From positions 186,001 to 250,000 of the forward strand of contig JAFKKV010000014.1 of the NCBI GenBank assembly GCA_017304475.1: a stretch of DNA of 64,000 bases. The letters run 5' to 3'. Source of the DNA: Hyphomicrobiales bacterium (GTDB lineage: Bacteria; Pseudomonadota; Alphaproteobacteria; Rhizobiales; Phreatobacteraceae). The stretch's first letter is position 1, and each line of letters begins with the position of its first letter. The position numbers and the translations under genes were made by a program. Positions 9,548 to 21,154 of the stretch are shown in pieces. The notes beneath the pieces are model-generated. The model did no database searches, was not told where the DNA came from, and saw only the letters and a program-made list of their open reading frames with translations.

Positions 9548-10381
9548 ATGGGCGAACGGCTACTCGAAGCGCTCGGACGGCGCGTCGCACGCTTCCTGGA
9601 CAAGCGTTCGCCCGGCTATGAGCCGACCACGCCGAGCGATCCCTTCGCGCTTCGTTCGGCGCTGCGCCCGGCCGATATCCTGCTCGTCGAAGGCGATACC
9701 CGCATCTCCGCGGTGATCAAATATCTGACCCAGTCGACCTGGTCGCATGCCGCCATGTATGTCGGACCGATCGAGGGGCGTTTCGAGCCGAACGGCGAGC
9801 CGCATGTGCTGATCGAAGCCTATCTCGGCGAAGGCGTGATCTCCGCGCCGCTGTCGAAATATCGCGACTTCCACACCCGCATCTGCCGGCCGGTCGGCAT
9901 GACCGCCGAGGACCAGCGGCGTGTCTGCAGTTTCATGATCGACCGGATCGGCCTCGACTACGATCTGAAGAACATTCTCGACATGCTGCGCTTCCTGGTG
10001 CCCATGCCGGTGCCGGTGCGCTGGCGCAGGCGGATGATCGCCTTCGGCTCGGGCGATCCGACCCGTGCCATTTGCTCGACCCTGATCGCCCAGGCCTTCG
10101 AATCCGTGCGCTACCCGATCCTGCCGAAGATCGAGCGGGTGGCCAAGGAGGGCGAACAGCGGGCGCGCGGCCGGGCCGCCCGGCGCGAGATCCTGCATAT
10201 CCGCCATCATTCGCTCTACGCACCGCGCGATTTCGACATCTCGCCCTATTTCGCCATCGTCAAGCCGACCATCCAGCGCGGATTCAACTATCGCAAGCTG
10301 CAATGGAGCGACGCCATCTTCGACGACGGCGATCCGTCGAGCGGCCATGCCGAGGCGCCGCCGCTCAGCACGGTCGCCTGA
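9548..10381 (+). CDS. YiiX/YebB-like permuted NlpC/P60-family cysteine hydrolase
   Basis: 277 residues, no signal peptide. The order of catalytic elements is permuted: a His in WSHAAMYVG (about 73-81) comes first and the Cys in ICSTLIAQAF (about 174-183) later, the signature of the YaeF/YiiX branch of papain-like amidases. LRPADILLVEG marks the start of the domain. Members act on amide bonds in cell-wall or lipid substrates, but this subgroup is uncharacterised. GTG at 9545 directly precedes ATG at 9548; GGGGAGG suits either. The C-terminal 60 residues are specific to this subgroup. Confidence 0.72.
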   Translation: MGERLLEALGRRVARFLDKRSPGYEPTTPSDPFALRSALRPADILLVEGDTRISAVIKYLTQSTWSHAAMYVGPIEGRFEPNGEPHVLIEAYLGEGVISAPLSKYRDFHTRICRPVGMTAEDQRRVCSFMIDRIGLDYDLKNILDMLRFLVPMPVPVRWRRRMIAFGSGDPTRAICSTLIAQAFESVRYPILPKIERVAKEGEQRARGRAARREILHIRHHSLYAPRDFDISPYFAIVKPTIQRGFNYRKLQWSDAIFDDGDPSSGHAEAPPLSTVA

Positions 10382-10408
10382 ACGCGGTCACCAGGCTTCC
10401 TTTCGGCC

Positions 10409-11071
10409 CTAGAGCAATCCGTGCTTCCTGAAGGCATCGGCCAGCGACATGCCCGCCTCGATATCGGCCCGCATGCGCCTTTCGCCGGTGATCTTGTCGA
10501 GCGCGGTCGACAGCACGGCCGGCGCCGCCGCGCGCGGCACCACCACCACGCCGTCGACATCGCCGACGATGATGTCGCCGGGCGCGATATCGGTCTCGCC
10601 GATGCGGATCGGGATATCCTTGGCCGCCATCATGCCGCGTCCCTGGGTGTCGCCCGGCGATAGCGCGCCGGTGAACACCGGAAAGCCCATGGCCCGGATG
10701 GCGACGATGTCGCGCGCCGCCCCGTCGGTCAGGAAGCCGGCGGCCTTCAGGTAGCGGGCGCGGGTCGACAGGAGCTCGCCCCAGGGACCGATGCCGAGAT
10801 TGCCGCCGCAGGCCATGACACAGACCTCGCCCGGCTTGAGATCGTCGACGAGCGCGATTTCCAGGTCATAGACGGTGTCGATCTTCTCCCAGATCGGCCG
10901 GTAGGAGCCGGTGCGCACCGGGCCGAACAGCACCGTGCCGTCGTCGACCGGGCGAATATGGGGCGGCAGGATCTGGCGGTGGAACCCGTGCTGGTCGAGC
11001 GCATCGGAAACCGGCGCGGAGGCGATCAGCGGGCGGGCCCGTTCGATGATGTCGGCGAAGCTCTCGGTCAT
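10409..11071 (-). CDS. RraA-family protein (HMG/CHA aldolase-like)
   Basis: 220 residues with the RraA fold. GGNLGIGPWGELLS and GAARDIVAIRAMGFPVF carry the glycine-rich loop and the Arg-Asp pair that bind substrate and divalent metal in 4-hydroxy-4-methyl-2-oxoglutarate / 4-carboxy-4-hydroxy-2-oxoadipate aldolases; VGDVDGVVVVPR is the conserved C-terminal strand. True RraA, the RNase E inhibitor, shares the fold but lacks the aldolase residues. Because they are present, an aldolase or decarboxylase acting on a C4-branched oxo acid is the better guess. The gene lies downstream of the CoA transferase and may share its transcript. Confidence 0.75.
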   Translation of the reverse strand: MTESFADIIERARPLIASAPVSDALDQHGFHRQILPPHIRPVDDGTVLFGPVRTGSYRPIWEKIDTVYDLEIALVDDLKPGEVCVMACGGNLGIGPWGELLSTRARYLKAAGFLTDGAARDIVAIRAMGFPVFTGALSPGDTQGRGMMAAKDIPIRIGETDIAPGDIIVGDVDGVVVVPRAAAPAVLSTALDKITGERRMRADIEAGMSLADAFRKHGLL

Positions 11072-11141
11072 GATCTGTCCTTCGGATCGGGCGACCGGGC
11101 ATCGAGACCGCGATGCATTGCCGCACCAGTGATGGCTTCGG

Positions 11142-12293
11142 TTACGGGTCGATTGTGCCGGCGACCAGGCCCGAGGCCTTGGCCGCCTCGATCTCCTGGC
11201 GGCTGAAGCCCGCCGCCGCGAGGAGCGCGCCGGTCTCGGCGCCCGGCTCGCCGGAGGCTGCCCCGAGACGGGTCGGCGTTGCCGAAAAGCGCGGCGCGGG
11301 CTTGGGCATCGGCACGCCGTCGACCTCGGCGAAAGTGCCGCGTGCGACATTGTGCGGATGTGTCGCGGCCTCGGCCGGGTCCAGCACCGGTGCGAAACAG
11401 ACATCGCTGCCGTCGAGCAGGTCGCACCAGGCATCGCGCGTGCGCGACTTGAAGGTCTCGGTCAGCGCGGCGCGCAGGTCCGGCCACATGGCCTTGTCCC
11501 ATTGCTTGGCGAAGCGCGGATCGGTGAAATCCAGCAGGCGGATCAGCGCGGCGTAGAATTGCGGCTCGAGCGAACCGATCGAGACATAACGCCCGTCCTG
11601 CGTCTCGTAGACGCCGTAGAAGGGCGCGCCGCCGTCGAGCATATTGGCCTCGCGGCGAAGGCTCCAGCTCTTGTTCCCGAGCATGCCGAAGATCATCGAG
11701 CCGAGCACGGCGGCGCCGTCGACCATGGCGGTATCGACCACCTGGCCCTTGCCGGTGGCGCGCGCGCTGACGATGCCGGCGGTAATCCCGAGCGCCAGCA
11801 TCATGCCGCCGCCGCCGAAATCGCCGATCAGATTGAGCGGGATGGCCGGCGGCCGGTCGGCCGGGCCGATCGGCCAGAGCATGCCCGACAAAGCGAGATA
11901 GTTGATGTCGTGGCCGGGCGCCGGCGCGAGCGGCCCGTCCTGGCCCCAGCCGGTCATCCGGCCATAGACGAGGCGCGGATTGGCGGCGAGGCAGACATCC
12001 GGGCCGAGCCCGAGCCGCTCCATGACACCGGGACGAAATCCCTCGAACAGCGCGTCGGCCTTGGCCACGAGCCTCAGGATCAGCGCGGCCGCCCCCGGTT
12101 TCTTCAGGTCGACCGCGATCGACTTGCGGCCCCGGCCGAGCGAGCCGTCGGCCGACCAGGAGGCGGAACCGGCGCGATCGATGCGGATCACCTCGGCGCC
12201 GAGATCGGCCAGCATCATGCCGCAGAATGGCCCCGGTCCCAATCCGGCCAGTTCGATCACCGTCACCCCGGCTAGCGGTCCGCCCTGTGTCAA
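11142..12293 (-). CDS. CaiB/BaiF CoA-transferase family protein, alpha-methylacyl-CoA racemase-like
   Basis: 383 residues, one family III CoA-transferase domain. The N-terminus (GVTVIELAGLGPGPFCGMML) and the block RGRKSIAVDLKKP are those of AMACR-like racemases, which epimerise the alpha-carbon of 2-methylacyl-CoA thioesters; GHDINYLALSG holds the catalytic Asp region of AMACR. The alternative is a genuine CoA transferase. The start is TTG at 12293, where GGGGAGG sits six bases upstream; no ATG in frame has a comparable site. It is followed after 70 bases by the RraA-like gene. Confidence 0.82.
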   Translation of the reverse strand: MTQGGPLAGVTVIELAGLGPGPFCGMMLADLGAEVIRIDRAGSASWSADGSLGRGRKSIAVDLKKPGAAALILRLVAKADALFEGFRPGVMERLGLGPDVCLAANPRLVYGRMTGWGQDGPLAPAPGHDINYLALSGMLWPIGPADRPPAIPLNLIGDFGGGGMMLALGITAGIVSARATGKGQVVDTAMVDGAAVLGSMIFGMLGNKSWSLRREANMLDGGAPFYGVYETQDGRYVSIGSLEPQFYAALIRLLDFTDPRFAKQWDKAMWPDLRAALTETFKSRTRDAWCDLLDGSDVCFAPVLDPAEAATHPHNVARGTFAEVDGVPMPKPAPRFSATPTRLGAASGEPGAETGALLAAAGFSRQEIEAAKASGLVAGTIDP

Positions 12294-12521
12294 TTTTTCC
12301 TCCCCGAGGCCGATCGATGCGGCCTCACTTGCTTGGCTGACGACGCTAATGGGCACTCGAAGCCTGTCAAGCCGGCGGGATCGGGCCAGTCGACCGATGG
12401 CCGCATGGCCCATGCGACTGGGCGCGGCTCGATTTCACGTTGCAATTTGAGCCCGAGCGTCCATCTATGCCTCGAACAATTCGGCGAGGGCGGGGTTATC
12501 GGCCCCCGCAGGGAGCATGCG

Positions 12522-13517
12522 ATGAGCGGCAACGGCAGCGCGAAATTTGGTGGGTCCTTCGGTGGCTCGTTCGGCGGTGGTTATGGCGGAGCGGCGCCTC
12601 AGGCGGCCGCGGCGCCCGCCCCCGGCCCTGCCGACGCGGCGCCGGCCGGCGGCTGGATCAAGGACACGACCACCAAGGATTTCGTCAAGGACGTGCTGGA
12701 GGAATCCAAGAGCCAGCCGGTCCTGGTCGACTTCTGGGCGCCCTGGTGCGGCCCCTGCAAACAGCTGACCCCGGTGCTCGAGAAGGTGGTCAATGCCTTC
12801 AAGGGCAAGGTGAAGCTGGTCAAGATGAATATCGACGACCACCCGCAGATCGCCGGCCAGCTCGGCATCCAGTCGATCCCGGCGGTCGTCGCCTTCGACA
12901 AGGGCCAGGGCATTGACGGTTTCATGGGAGCCTTGCCGGAAGGCCAGGTCAACGCCTTCATCGAGAAGCTGGTCGGCGGCAAGGCCGGAGCCGACATGGC
13001 CGAGGTCATCGCGCAGGCCGACGCCATCCTCGCCGAGGGCGATCTTCCCGGCGCGGCCGAGATCTATGCCCAGGTGCTGGGTGTCGAGCCGGACAATCTC
13101 GCAGCCCTCGGCGGCCTGGCGCGCGCGGCGGTCGCCAGCGGCGACCTGGAACAGGCCAAGGCGGTGCTGGCGCAGGTGCCGGCCGACAAGCTGAACGACA
13201 AGGCGGTGGCCGCCGCCCGGGCCGCGCTCGAACTGGCCGAGCAGGCCGCCGAACTCGGGCCGATCCAGGAGTTCGAGGAAAAGATCGCCGCCAACCCGGC
13301 CGATCACCAGGCCCGCTTCGACCTGGCCGTGGCGCTGAATGCCGCCGGCAAGCGCGACGAGGCCGCCGATCACCTGCTCGAGATCTTCAAGCGCGACCGC
13401 GCCTGGAACGATGACGGCGCACGCAAGCAGCTCGTCCAGTTCTTCGAGGCCTGGGGCCCGATGGACGAAGCGACGCTCGCCGGCCGGCGCAAGCTGTCGT
13501 CTTTGCTGTTCCGCTGA
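12522..13517 (+). CDS. thioredoxin-domain/TPR co-chaperone (YbbN/CnoX-like)
   Basis: 331 residues: a Gly/Ala-rich N-terminus (1-45), a thioredoxin domain with active site WCGPC (C76, C79), and a C-terminal helical region (about 170-331) with tetratricopeptide-type repeats. This architecture is that of YbbN/CnoX, a holdase that hands oxidatively damaged proteins to DnaK and GroEL. Unlike E. coli CnoX, which has lost the active-site pair, both cysteines are kept here, as in Caulobacter, so thiol-reductase activity is expected. ATG at 12522 has GGGAG ten bases upstream. The glycine repeats (GGSFGGSFGGG) at the N-terminus are unusual. Confidence 0.88.
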   Translation: MSGNGSAKFGGSFGGSFGGGYGGAAPQAAAAPAPGPADAAPAGGWIKDTTTKDFVKDVLEESKSQPVLVDFWAPWCGPCKQLTPVLEKVVNAFKGKVKLVKMNIDDHPQIAGQLGIQSIPAVVAFDKGQGIDGFMGALPEGQVNAFIEKLVGGKAGADMAEVIAQADAILAEGDLPGAAEIYAQVLGVEPDNLAALGGLARAAVASGDLEQAKAVLAQVPADKLNDKAVAAARAALELAEQAAELGPIQEFEEKIAANPADHQARFDLAVALNAAGKRDEAADHLLEIFKRDRAWNDDGARKQLVQFFEAWGPMDEATLAGRRKLSSLLFR

Positions 13518-13525
13518 GACAAGCG

Positions 13526-13556
13526 GGCGCCCGGTTCGTCGAACCGTCCGGGCGCC
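13526..13556. terminator. probable bidirectional transcription terminator hairpin
   Basis: GGCGCCCGG (13526-13534) pairs perfectly with CCGGGCGCC (13548-13556) between the stops of two convergent genes. U-runs are weak on both sides, so Rho may assist. Confidence 0.5.
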
Positions 13557-13559
13557 TGA

Positions 13560-14417
13560 TCATTTCCGCCTGCCGAGACCCAGGCGCTTGGCCGCCAGCC
13601 GGTCGAGCAGGCGATCCGGCAGCAGGCGCGGCAGCGTCCAGTTGGTCAGCGACGAGCGGGTCAGCGGATAACGCGTTTTGGGTTTCGCCGTGGTCAGCGC
13701 GTGAAACACCGTCTCGGCCACCGCTTCGGCCGGCAGCGCATCCTTGGCCCGCGCCAGCACTTCTTTCTCGAAACCCTCGATGATCGGTCCATAAAAGGTC
13801 GCCCGGTAGCGCGTCCGGTCGATGGCAGCCGCCGACTTCTCCCAGATCGGCGTCGCCACCGGGCCGGGACCGACGATCACCACATCGACGCCGAAGGGCA
13901 TCAGCTCGCGGCGCAGCGCGTGGCTGACCGCCTCGACCGCGTGTTTGGAGGCGGCATAACCGCCGACGAAAGGCCAGACCAGCTGGCCCGAAACCGACGA
14001 GATCGTGACGATGCGGCCGGGCTTGCCGACAAAACCCTCCCTTGCGCCGGCGAGATCGGCGAAAGCCTGAACGGTCGCGACCAGCCCGCGGACATTGACG
14101 TCCCATTGCCGGTCGAGCTCGTCGAGCGGCTGGTGCAGCAGCGGCCCGGGCAGTGAGACCCCGGCATTGCAGACGAGGCCCGCCAGGGGCTCGTGGCCGA
14201 GCGCATCGGCCACCGCCGTGGCGGCAAGGCCAAGGGACTCGGCATCGGTCACATCGGCGATCAGCCCGGTGAAGCCGTCGCCCAGCGCGGCCCTCAGCCG
14301 GTCGCGATCCTCCGGCCTGCGGACCGTTCCGAACACGCGCCAGCCGCGCTTGACGAGATCCGTGGCGATCGCTTCACCGATGCCGGTGGAGACGCCGGTG
14401 ATGACGGCTGCGGGCAT
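13560..14417 (-). CDS. short-chain dehydrogenase/reductase family protein
   Basis: 285 residues, classical SDR. The cofactor loop TGVSTGIG is at residues 7-14, the NAG motif in LVCNAGV, the catalytic Ser in TISSVSG and the Tyr/Lys in YAASK. The length beyond 250 residues gives a C-terminal extension like that of retinol/hydroxysteroid-type SDRs. Substrate unknown. It ends immediately after ispG starts its own frame downstream (four bases between the SDR start at 14417 and the ispG stop at 14421), so the SDR follows ispG on the same transcript. Confidence 0.85.
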   Translation of the reverse strand: MPAAVITGVSTGIGEAIATDLVKRGWRVFGTVRRPEDRDRLRAALGDGFTGLIADVTDAESLGLAATAVADALGHEPLAGLVCNAGVSLPGPLLHQPLDELDRQWDVNVRGLVATVQAFADLAGAREGFVGKPGRIVTISSVSGQLVWPFVGGYAASKHAVEAVSHALRRELMPFGVDVVIVGPGPVATPIWEKSAAAIDRTRYRATFYGPIIEGFEKEVLARAKDALPAEAVAETVFHALTTAKPKTRYPLTRSSLTNWTLPRLLPDRLLDRLAAKRLGLGRRK

Positions 14418-14420
14418 GGC

Positions 14421-15677
14421 CTATTCCGCGGCGGTGGCTTGCGGGCGGCCGACGCCGTAGCGCTTTTCGATATAGTCGATCACCATGGCCTTGAAGTCGG
14501 CGGCAACCGTCGGGCCACGCAGCGTGGTGACCTTCTGCCCGTCGACGAAGACCGGGGCGGCGGGGTTCTCGCCGGTGCCGGGCAGCGAAATGCCGATATC
14601 GGCATGTTTCGATTCACCCGGCCCGTTCACGATGCAGCCCATGACGGCGACATTCAGCGCCTCGACGCCGGGATAGCGGGTCTTCCATTCCGGCATGGAC
14701 GTGTGAATGAAGCCCTGGATGTCCTGGGCGAGCTCCTGGAACAATGTCGAGGTGGTGCGGCCGCAGCCGGGGCAGGCGGCGACCAGCGGCACGAAGGTCC
14801 GGATGCCCATGGTCTGCAGGATTTCCTGGGCGACCTTGACCTCCAGCGTCCGGTCGCCGTTCGGCTCCGGCGTCAGCGACACGCGGATGGTGTCGCCGAT
14901 GCCGTCCTGCAGCACCACGCCGAGCGCGGCAGACGACGCGACGATGCCTTTCGAGCCCATGCCCGCCTCGGTGAGGCCGAGATGCAGCGCATAATCGGCC
15001 CTCAGCGCGAGCATCCGGTAGACGGCGATCAGGTCCTGCACGGCGGAAACCTTGGCCGACAGGATGATCCGGTCGCGCGCCAGCCCGATCTCCTCGGCGC
15101 GCCGGGCGGAGAGCACGCAGGACTGGACCATGGCCTCGTGCATGACCTGGCGCGCATCCAGCGGCGCCTCGCTCCTGGCGTTCTCGTCCATCAGGTGGGT
15201 CAGCAGCTCCTGGTCGAGCGAGCCCCAATTGGCGCCGATGCGCACGGCCTTGCCGTGCTCGATCGCCTTTTCGACGATCATCGAGAACTGCCGATCCTTC
15301 TTGTCCTTGAAACCGACATTGCCGGGATTGATCCGGTACTTGTCCAGCGCCTCGGCGCAGGCCGGATGATCCGACAGCAGCTTGTGGCCGATATAGTGGA
15401 AGTCGCCGACCAGCGGCACCTCGACGCGCATGCGGGCGAGCCGGTCGCGGATATGCGGCACCGCCGCCGCGCTCTCGTCTCGATCGACCGTGATGCGCAC
15501 CAGTTCGGAGCCGGCCCGCGCCAGCGCCGCCACCTGGCGCACCGTCGCCTCGATATCGGCCGTGTCCGTATTGGTCATCGACTGGACGACGATCGGTGCG
15601 CCGCCGCCGACCTGGACCGCCCCGACTTTGACGCCGACCGTCCGCTGGCGGGTCTTCACCCCAAAGCCCTGGATCAT
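14421..15677 (-). CDS. ispG: 4-hydroxy-3-methylbut-2-enyl-diphosphate synthase (flavodoxin)
   Basis: 418 residues. IspG reductively opens MEcPP to HMBPP, the penultimate step of the non-mevalonate isoprenoid pathway, using a [4Fe-4S] cluster. The N-terminal TIM barrel starts with the conserved [12 protein letters not shown] block (about 29-40). Cluster cysteines are in CPGCGRT and [10 protein letters not shown] in the C-terminal ferredoxin-reductase-like domain. ATG at 15677 has GGAG nine bases upstream. The longer upstream frame on this strand is not supported by homology. Divergent from a chemoreceptor gene; followed by the SDR with almost no gap. Confidence 0.96.
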   Translation of the reverse strand: MIQGFGVKTRQRTVGVKVGAVQVGGGAPIVVQSMTNTDTADIEATVRQVAALARAGSELVRITVDRDESAAAVPHIRDRLARMRVEVPLVGDFHYIGHKLLSDHPACAEALDKYRINPGNVGFKDKKDRQFSMIVEKAIEHGKAVRIGANWGSLDQELLTHLMDENARSEAPLDARQVMHEAMVQSCVLSARRAEEIGLARDRIILSAKVSAVQDLIAVYRMLALRADYALHLGLTEAGMGSKGIVASSAALGVVLQDGIGDTIRVSLTPEPNGDRTLEVKVAQEILQTMGIRTFVPLVAACPGCGRTTSTLFQELAQDIQGFIHTSMPEWKTRYPGVEALNVAVMGCIVNGPGESKHADIGISLPGTGENPAAPVFVDGQKVTTLRGPTVAADFKAMVIDYIEKRYGVGRPQATAAE

Positions 15678-15911
15678 CGCTTTCGTCTCCGCTTCGCGCC
15701 CTGAGCCATAACCTTCCCGCGCCCGACAAGCCAGAGGGCGGCCACCGGCCGCTCCGGCCCCGGCACGGGCCACCCCGCCCCACCACGCAGGCCGACGGCG
15801 GCCCTGACCGAGCGTCATAGCGGCTTTCGATGACGGGATTTTGCCATGACATCTCTGATTTAATTGAAACTTCACCAAGACTTGCTCAGCTGCCCAGCGA
15901 AAAAAGAACAG

Positions 15912-18014
<2,103 letters not shown>

Positions 18015-18032
18015 CGGGATCGCCGGCCGCGA

Positions 18033-18518
18033 TCAGGCGCAATGGGCGCAGCGGCCGAACATTTCGACCACCTGCGACGCCGGCCGGAAACCGGCGCCTT
18101 GGGCGATCTTGTCGAGGTCGCGCTGGACGCTCGAGGCCGGCGCCTCCGCCACGCAGCCGCAAGCATCGCAGATCATGAAGACCACCAGGTCCGAGCGGTC
18201 GTGCCGATGGGCGCAGGCGATGAACGCGTTGCGGCTTTCGATCCGGTGGGCGAGCCCCGCCTCGAGCAGGAAATCCAGCGCGCGATAGACGGTGATCGGC
18301 GCCGGGCGCCGGCCGCTCGTCACATGCATGCGCTCGATCAGGTCATAGGCGCCGACCGGCGCCGGCGAGGCGGCCAGATGTTCCAGCACCTCGCGGCGGA
18401 TCGGCGTCAGCTTCAGTCGACGCTCGGCACAGCGCGCCTCGGCGAAGGCCAGCGCGTCGGCCGGCGGATGGCCGTGCTCGCAAGCGTGATCGTGGGCCGT
18501 TGCTCGGGCTTTCAACAT
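18033..18518 (-). CDS. zur: Fur-family transcriptional regulator, Zur type
   Basis: 161 residues, Fur fold. The N-terminus is His-rich (HDHACEHGH), the winged helix follows (about 35-95), and the structural zinc site is formed by CDAC and the C-terminal CAHC. His/Cys pattern and C-terminal cysteines match Zur rather than Fur or Irr. Zur represses zinc import genes when zinc is ample. No znu genes are adjacent, and I could not find a clear palindromic Zur box in the 165-bp divergent region. It is transcribed away from bdhA. Confidence 0.82.
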   Translation of the reverse strand: MLKARATAHDHACEHGHPPADALAFAEARCAERRLKLTPIRREVLEHLAASPAPVGAYDLIERMHVTSGRRPAPITVYRALDFLLEAGLAHRIESRNAFIACAHRHDRSDLVVFMICDACGCVAEAPASSVQRDLDKIAQGAGFRPASQVVEMFGRCAHCA

Positions 18519-18683
18519 GGCGTTGACTATACTCCAGATCCTGCGGCCGTCGCTCTTATCACGACCACGTGTCGGGCCAAAGCCGCACCGCAGTTCGGCC
18601 AATGTTGCGATGCAAAGCCAAACGAGCCGTGCCAACATGCCGCAGCCTGGCGTTGGACCGGCGCGACATAGGAGATGGATATC

Positions 18684-19469
18684 ATGGCGTTGAATGGAAA
18701 GAGCGCGCTCGTCACCGGATCGACCAGCGGGATCGGCCTGGCCATCGCAAAAGCCTTCGCACATGAAGGCGCCGACATCATGCTGAACGGCCTCGGCAAG
18801 CCCGACGAGATCGAGCAGATCCGTTCGTCGCTCGCCGCCGAGACCGGCCGCAAGGTGCTGTTCTCGCCCGCCGACATGACCAAGCCCGCGGAGATCGCCG
18901 CCCTGGTCAAGGCGGCGGAAGAGGGTCTCGGCAAGGTCGATATCCTGGTCCACAGCGCCGGCATCCAGCATGTCTCGCCGGTCGAGGACTTCCCGATCGA
19001 GAGCTTCGACGCGATCATCGCGATCAATCTCGTCTCCAGCTTCCACCTGACCCGCGCAGCGGTGCCGGGCATGAAGAAGAACGGCTTCGGCCGCATCATC
19101 AACATCGCCTCCGCCCATTCGGTCGTCGCCTCGCCGTTCAAATCCGCCTATGTCTCGGCCAAGCACGGCCTGCTCGGCTTCACCAAGACCATCGCGCTGG
19201 AACTCGCCACCTTCGGGGTCACCGCCAATTGCATCTCGCCGGGCTATGTCTGGACGCCGCTGGTGGAAAAGCAGATCCCGGACACCATGAAGGCGCGTAA
19301 CATGACCAAGGAGCAGGTCATCAACGACGTGATGCTGACCGCGCAGCCGACCAAGAAATTCGTCACCACCGACGAGGTCGCGGCGCTTGCACTCTATCTG
19401 GCTTCCGACGCCGCGGCTTCCGTGACCGGCGCCAACATGCTGATAGACGGCGGCTGGACCGCCGCATGA
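18684..19469 (+). CDS. bdhA: 3-hydroxybutyrate dehydrogenase
   Basis: 261 residues, SDR. TGSTSGIG is at about 11-18, HSAGIQHVSPVEDFP and the Ser block NIASAHS precede the catalytic YVSAKHG, and QIPDTMKARNMTKEQV is the substrate lid typical of D-3-hydroxybutyrate dehydrogenase. It oxidises 3-hydroxybutyrate to acetoacetate, the step after polyhydroxybutyrate depolymerisation. The ATG at 18684 is preferred over 18675 because GGAG (18671) is nine bases from it and abuts the earlier one. The stop overlaps the start of the patatin gene (ATGA), so translation is coupled. Confidence 0.93.
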   Translation: MALNGKSALVTGSTSGIGLAIAKAFAHEGADIMLNGLGKPDEIEQIRSSLAAETGRKVLFSPADMTKPAEIAALVKAAEEGLGKVDILVHSAGIQHVSPVEDFPIESFDAIIAINLVSSFHLTRAAVPGMKKNGFGRIINIASAHSVVASPFKSAYVSAKHGLLGFTKTIALELATFGVTANCISPGYVWTPLVEKQIPDTMKARNMTKEQVINDVMLTAQPTKKFVTTDEVAALALYLASDAAASVTGANMLIDGGWTAA

Positions 19470-20512
19470 AGAAGAACGGCGGCAAGCGTATCAATCTGGC
19501 GCTGCAAGGCGGAGGCGCCCATGGCGCCTTCACCTGGGGCGTGCTGGACGGCCTCCTCTCCGATGTCCGGCTGACCATCGACGGCATTACCGGCGCCTCG
19601 GCGGGCGCGATCAATGCCGTTCTGCTCGCCGACGGCCTGGCCGCGGGCGGCGCCGTCGCGGCGCAGGAGCGGCTTTCCGCGTTCTGGAAGGCGACCTCGC
19701 TCGACGGCAATCTGGGGCCGACCCAGCGCAAGGTGCTCGACCGGCTGTTCTCGGTGGTGCCCTATGAGGGCTCGCCCATGGAAGCCTGGGTCGATTCCAT
19801 GCAGCGCTTCTTTTCGCCCTATGACCTCAATCCCTTCGACATCAATCCGCTGCAGGAGCTGATCCACCAGTTCGTCGATTTCGACCGACTGGTCGCCTTC
19901 AAGGCGCTGCAGGTGTTCATCGCCGCGACCAATGTCCAGACCGGCAAGCTCGCCTTGTTCAGCCGCGACCGGCTGAGCTGCAAGGCGGTCATGGCCTCGG
20001 CCTGCCTGCCGATGATGTTCAAGGCCGTGGAGATCGACGGAGTGCCCTATTGGGACGGCGGCTATATGGGCAATCCGCCGATCTTCCCGCTGTTCCGCAC
20101 CACCGAGGCCGAAGACGTCATCCTGGTGCAGATCAATCCGGTTGTTCGCCAGGAGGTGCCGACCTCGTCCCATGACATCGTCAACCGGGTCAACGAGATC
20201 ACCTTCAACTCGTCGCTGCAGTCGGAACTGCGCGCGGTGGAATTCGTCTCCCGCCTGGTCGCCGAAGGCAAGCTGCCCCATGGCCGTGGACCCGGCCAGT
20301 ACCGGCATGTGAAAATTCACCGCATCGCGCTGGGCGATGTCGTCACCGGGCTGACCGCCAGCTCCAAGACGACGACCGACTATGATTTTTTCCTGCAGCT
20401 GCGCGATGCCGGCCGCCACGCAGCCAAGCATTTCCTCGACACACACTATGACGATCTCGGCGTGCGTAGCACGCTCGACCTGAAGGCCGAGATCGCCGCC
20501 GAGAAAGGCTGA
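19466..20512 (+). CDS. patatin-like phospholipase (DUF3734-type)
   Basis: 348 residues. The oxyanion motif LQGGGAHGAF is at about 13-22, the nucleophile elbow GASAG at about 43-47 and the catalytic Asp in WDGGYMGNPP near 195, so the Ser-Asp dyad is complete. The C-terminal 120 residues correspond to the DUF3734 extension found on one bacterial patatin subgroup. Patatins hydrolyse acyl esters of lipids. Four-base overlap with bdhA and the shared operon suggest a link with PHB granules or storage-lipid turnover; that link is inferred, not shown. Confidence 0.9.
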   Translation: MKKNGGKRINLALQGGGAHGAFTWGVLDGLLSDVRLTIDGITGASAGAINAVLLADGLAAGGAVAAQERLSAFWKATSLDGNLGPTQRKVLDRLFSVVPYEGSPMEAWVDSMQRFFSPYDLNPFDINPLQELIHQFVDFDRLVAFKALQVFIAATNVQTGKLALFSRDRLSCKAVMASACLPMMFKAVEIDGVPYWDGGYMGNPPIFPLFRTTEAEDVILVQINPVVRQEVPTSSHDIVNRVNEITFNSSLQSELRAVEFVSRLVAEGKLPHGRGPGQYRHVKIHRIALGDVVTGLTASSKTTTDYDFFLQLRDAGRHAAKHFLDTHYDDLGVRSTLDLKAEIAAEKG

Positions 20513-20533
20513 ACAGCCGCCGCCGGGGCGCCG

Positions 20534-20968
20534 TCAGCCGATAGGGGGGCGAGACGCGCCGGCCTCCCGGACGCCCAGCAGATCGGCGGCGCGGGCGACC
20601 ACCGCCTCTTCGAATTCGTGGGCCTTGCCGTCGGCGAGCACCAGGCTCCACATCATCTCGACGATGCGCCGGCGTTCGTCGGCGTCGAGCTTGCGCACCA
20701 GCACGGTGGTGAAGGTGGCGAGATCCACCGCCTCGTTCTCGGCATTGGTAGCAGCCTCGATCAGCAATTCGGTATCGAGCGGCCCGAGCGTGAAACCGCG
20801 CGACAAGATGACCTTCAGCTTGGCCATCTCGGCGGCTGAGACCTCGCCGTCGACCGTCATGACATGGACGAGCAGGGCCGCCGCCGCGACCCGGTAGTCG
20901 CCGGGCTCGAAGCTTTTCTGCCGTTCGCCGGCCATATCCGCGATCAGTGCGAAGAATTTGTCGAGCAT
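20534..20968 (-). CDS. TerB-family (tellurite resistance) domain protein
   Basis: 144 residues, all-helical TerB domain. The repeated acid motif characteristic of TerB is seen twice: MTVDGEVSAAE near 37-47 and VLADGKAHEFEE near 110-120. TerB domains are thought to bind metal through such Asp/Glu pairs. No other ter genes are adjacent, and stand-alone TerB proteins are very common in alphaproteobacteria with no known function. Convergent with the patatin gene and divergent from ridA. Confidence 0.87.
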   Translation of the reverse strand: MLDKFFALIADMAGERQKSFEPGDYRVAAAALLVHVMTVDGEVSAAEMAKLKVILSRGFTLGPLDTELLIEAATNAENEAVDLATFTTVLVRKLDADERRRIVEMMWSLVLADGKAHEFEEAVVARAADLLGVREAGASRPPIG

Positions 20969-21154
20969 GGTGACATCCGGCCCCTTGGCGTTCTGTAGCC
21001 AATCCCGGCGCCGTCAGGAAGGGCTCCAATAGGCCAAGATGCGCCGGCAGCGCATGGCCTCCTCCCGAGGCGTCGCGCGGAAACAGGTTGGCCCGGCCGG
21101 CCGGTCGCGCTACGACACCCGCGCCGCGAGAAGGCGGCCCATGGGAGATCAAAC

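Noticed and set aside
18519..18683. Zur operator between zur and bdhA
   Set aside because: No palindrome of the expected kind is visible.
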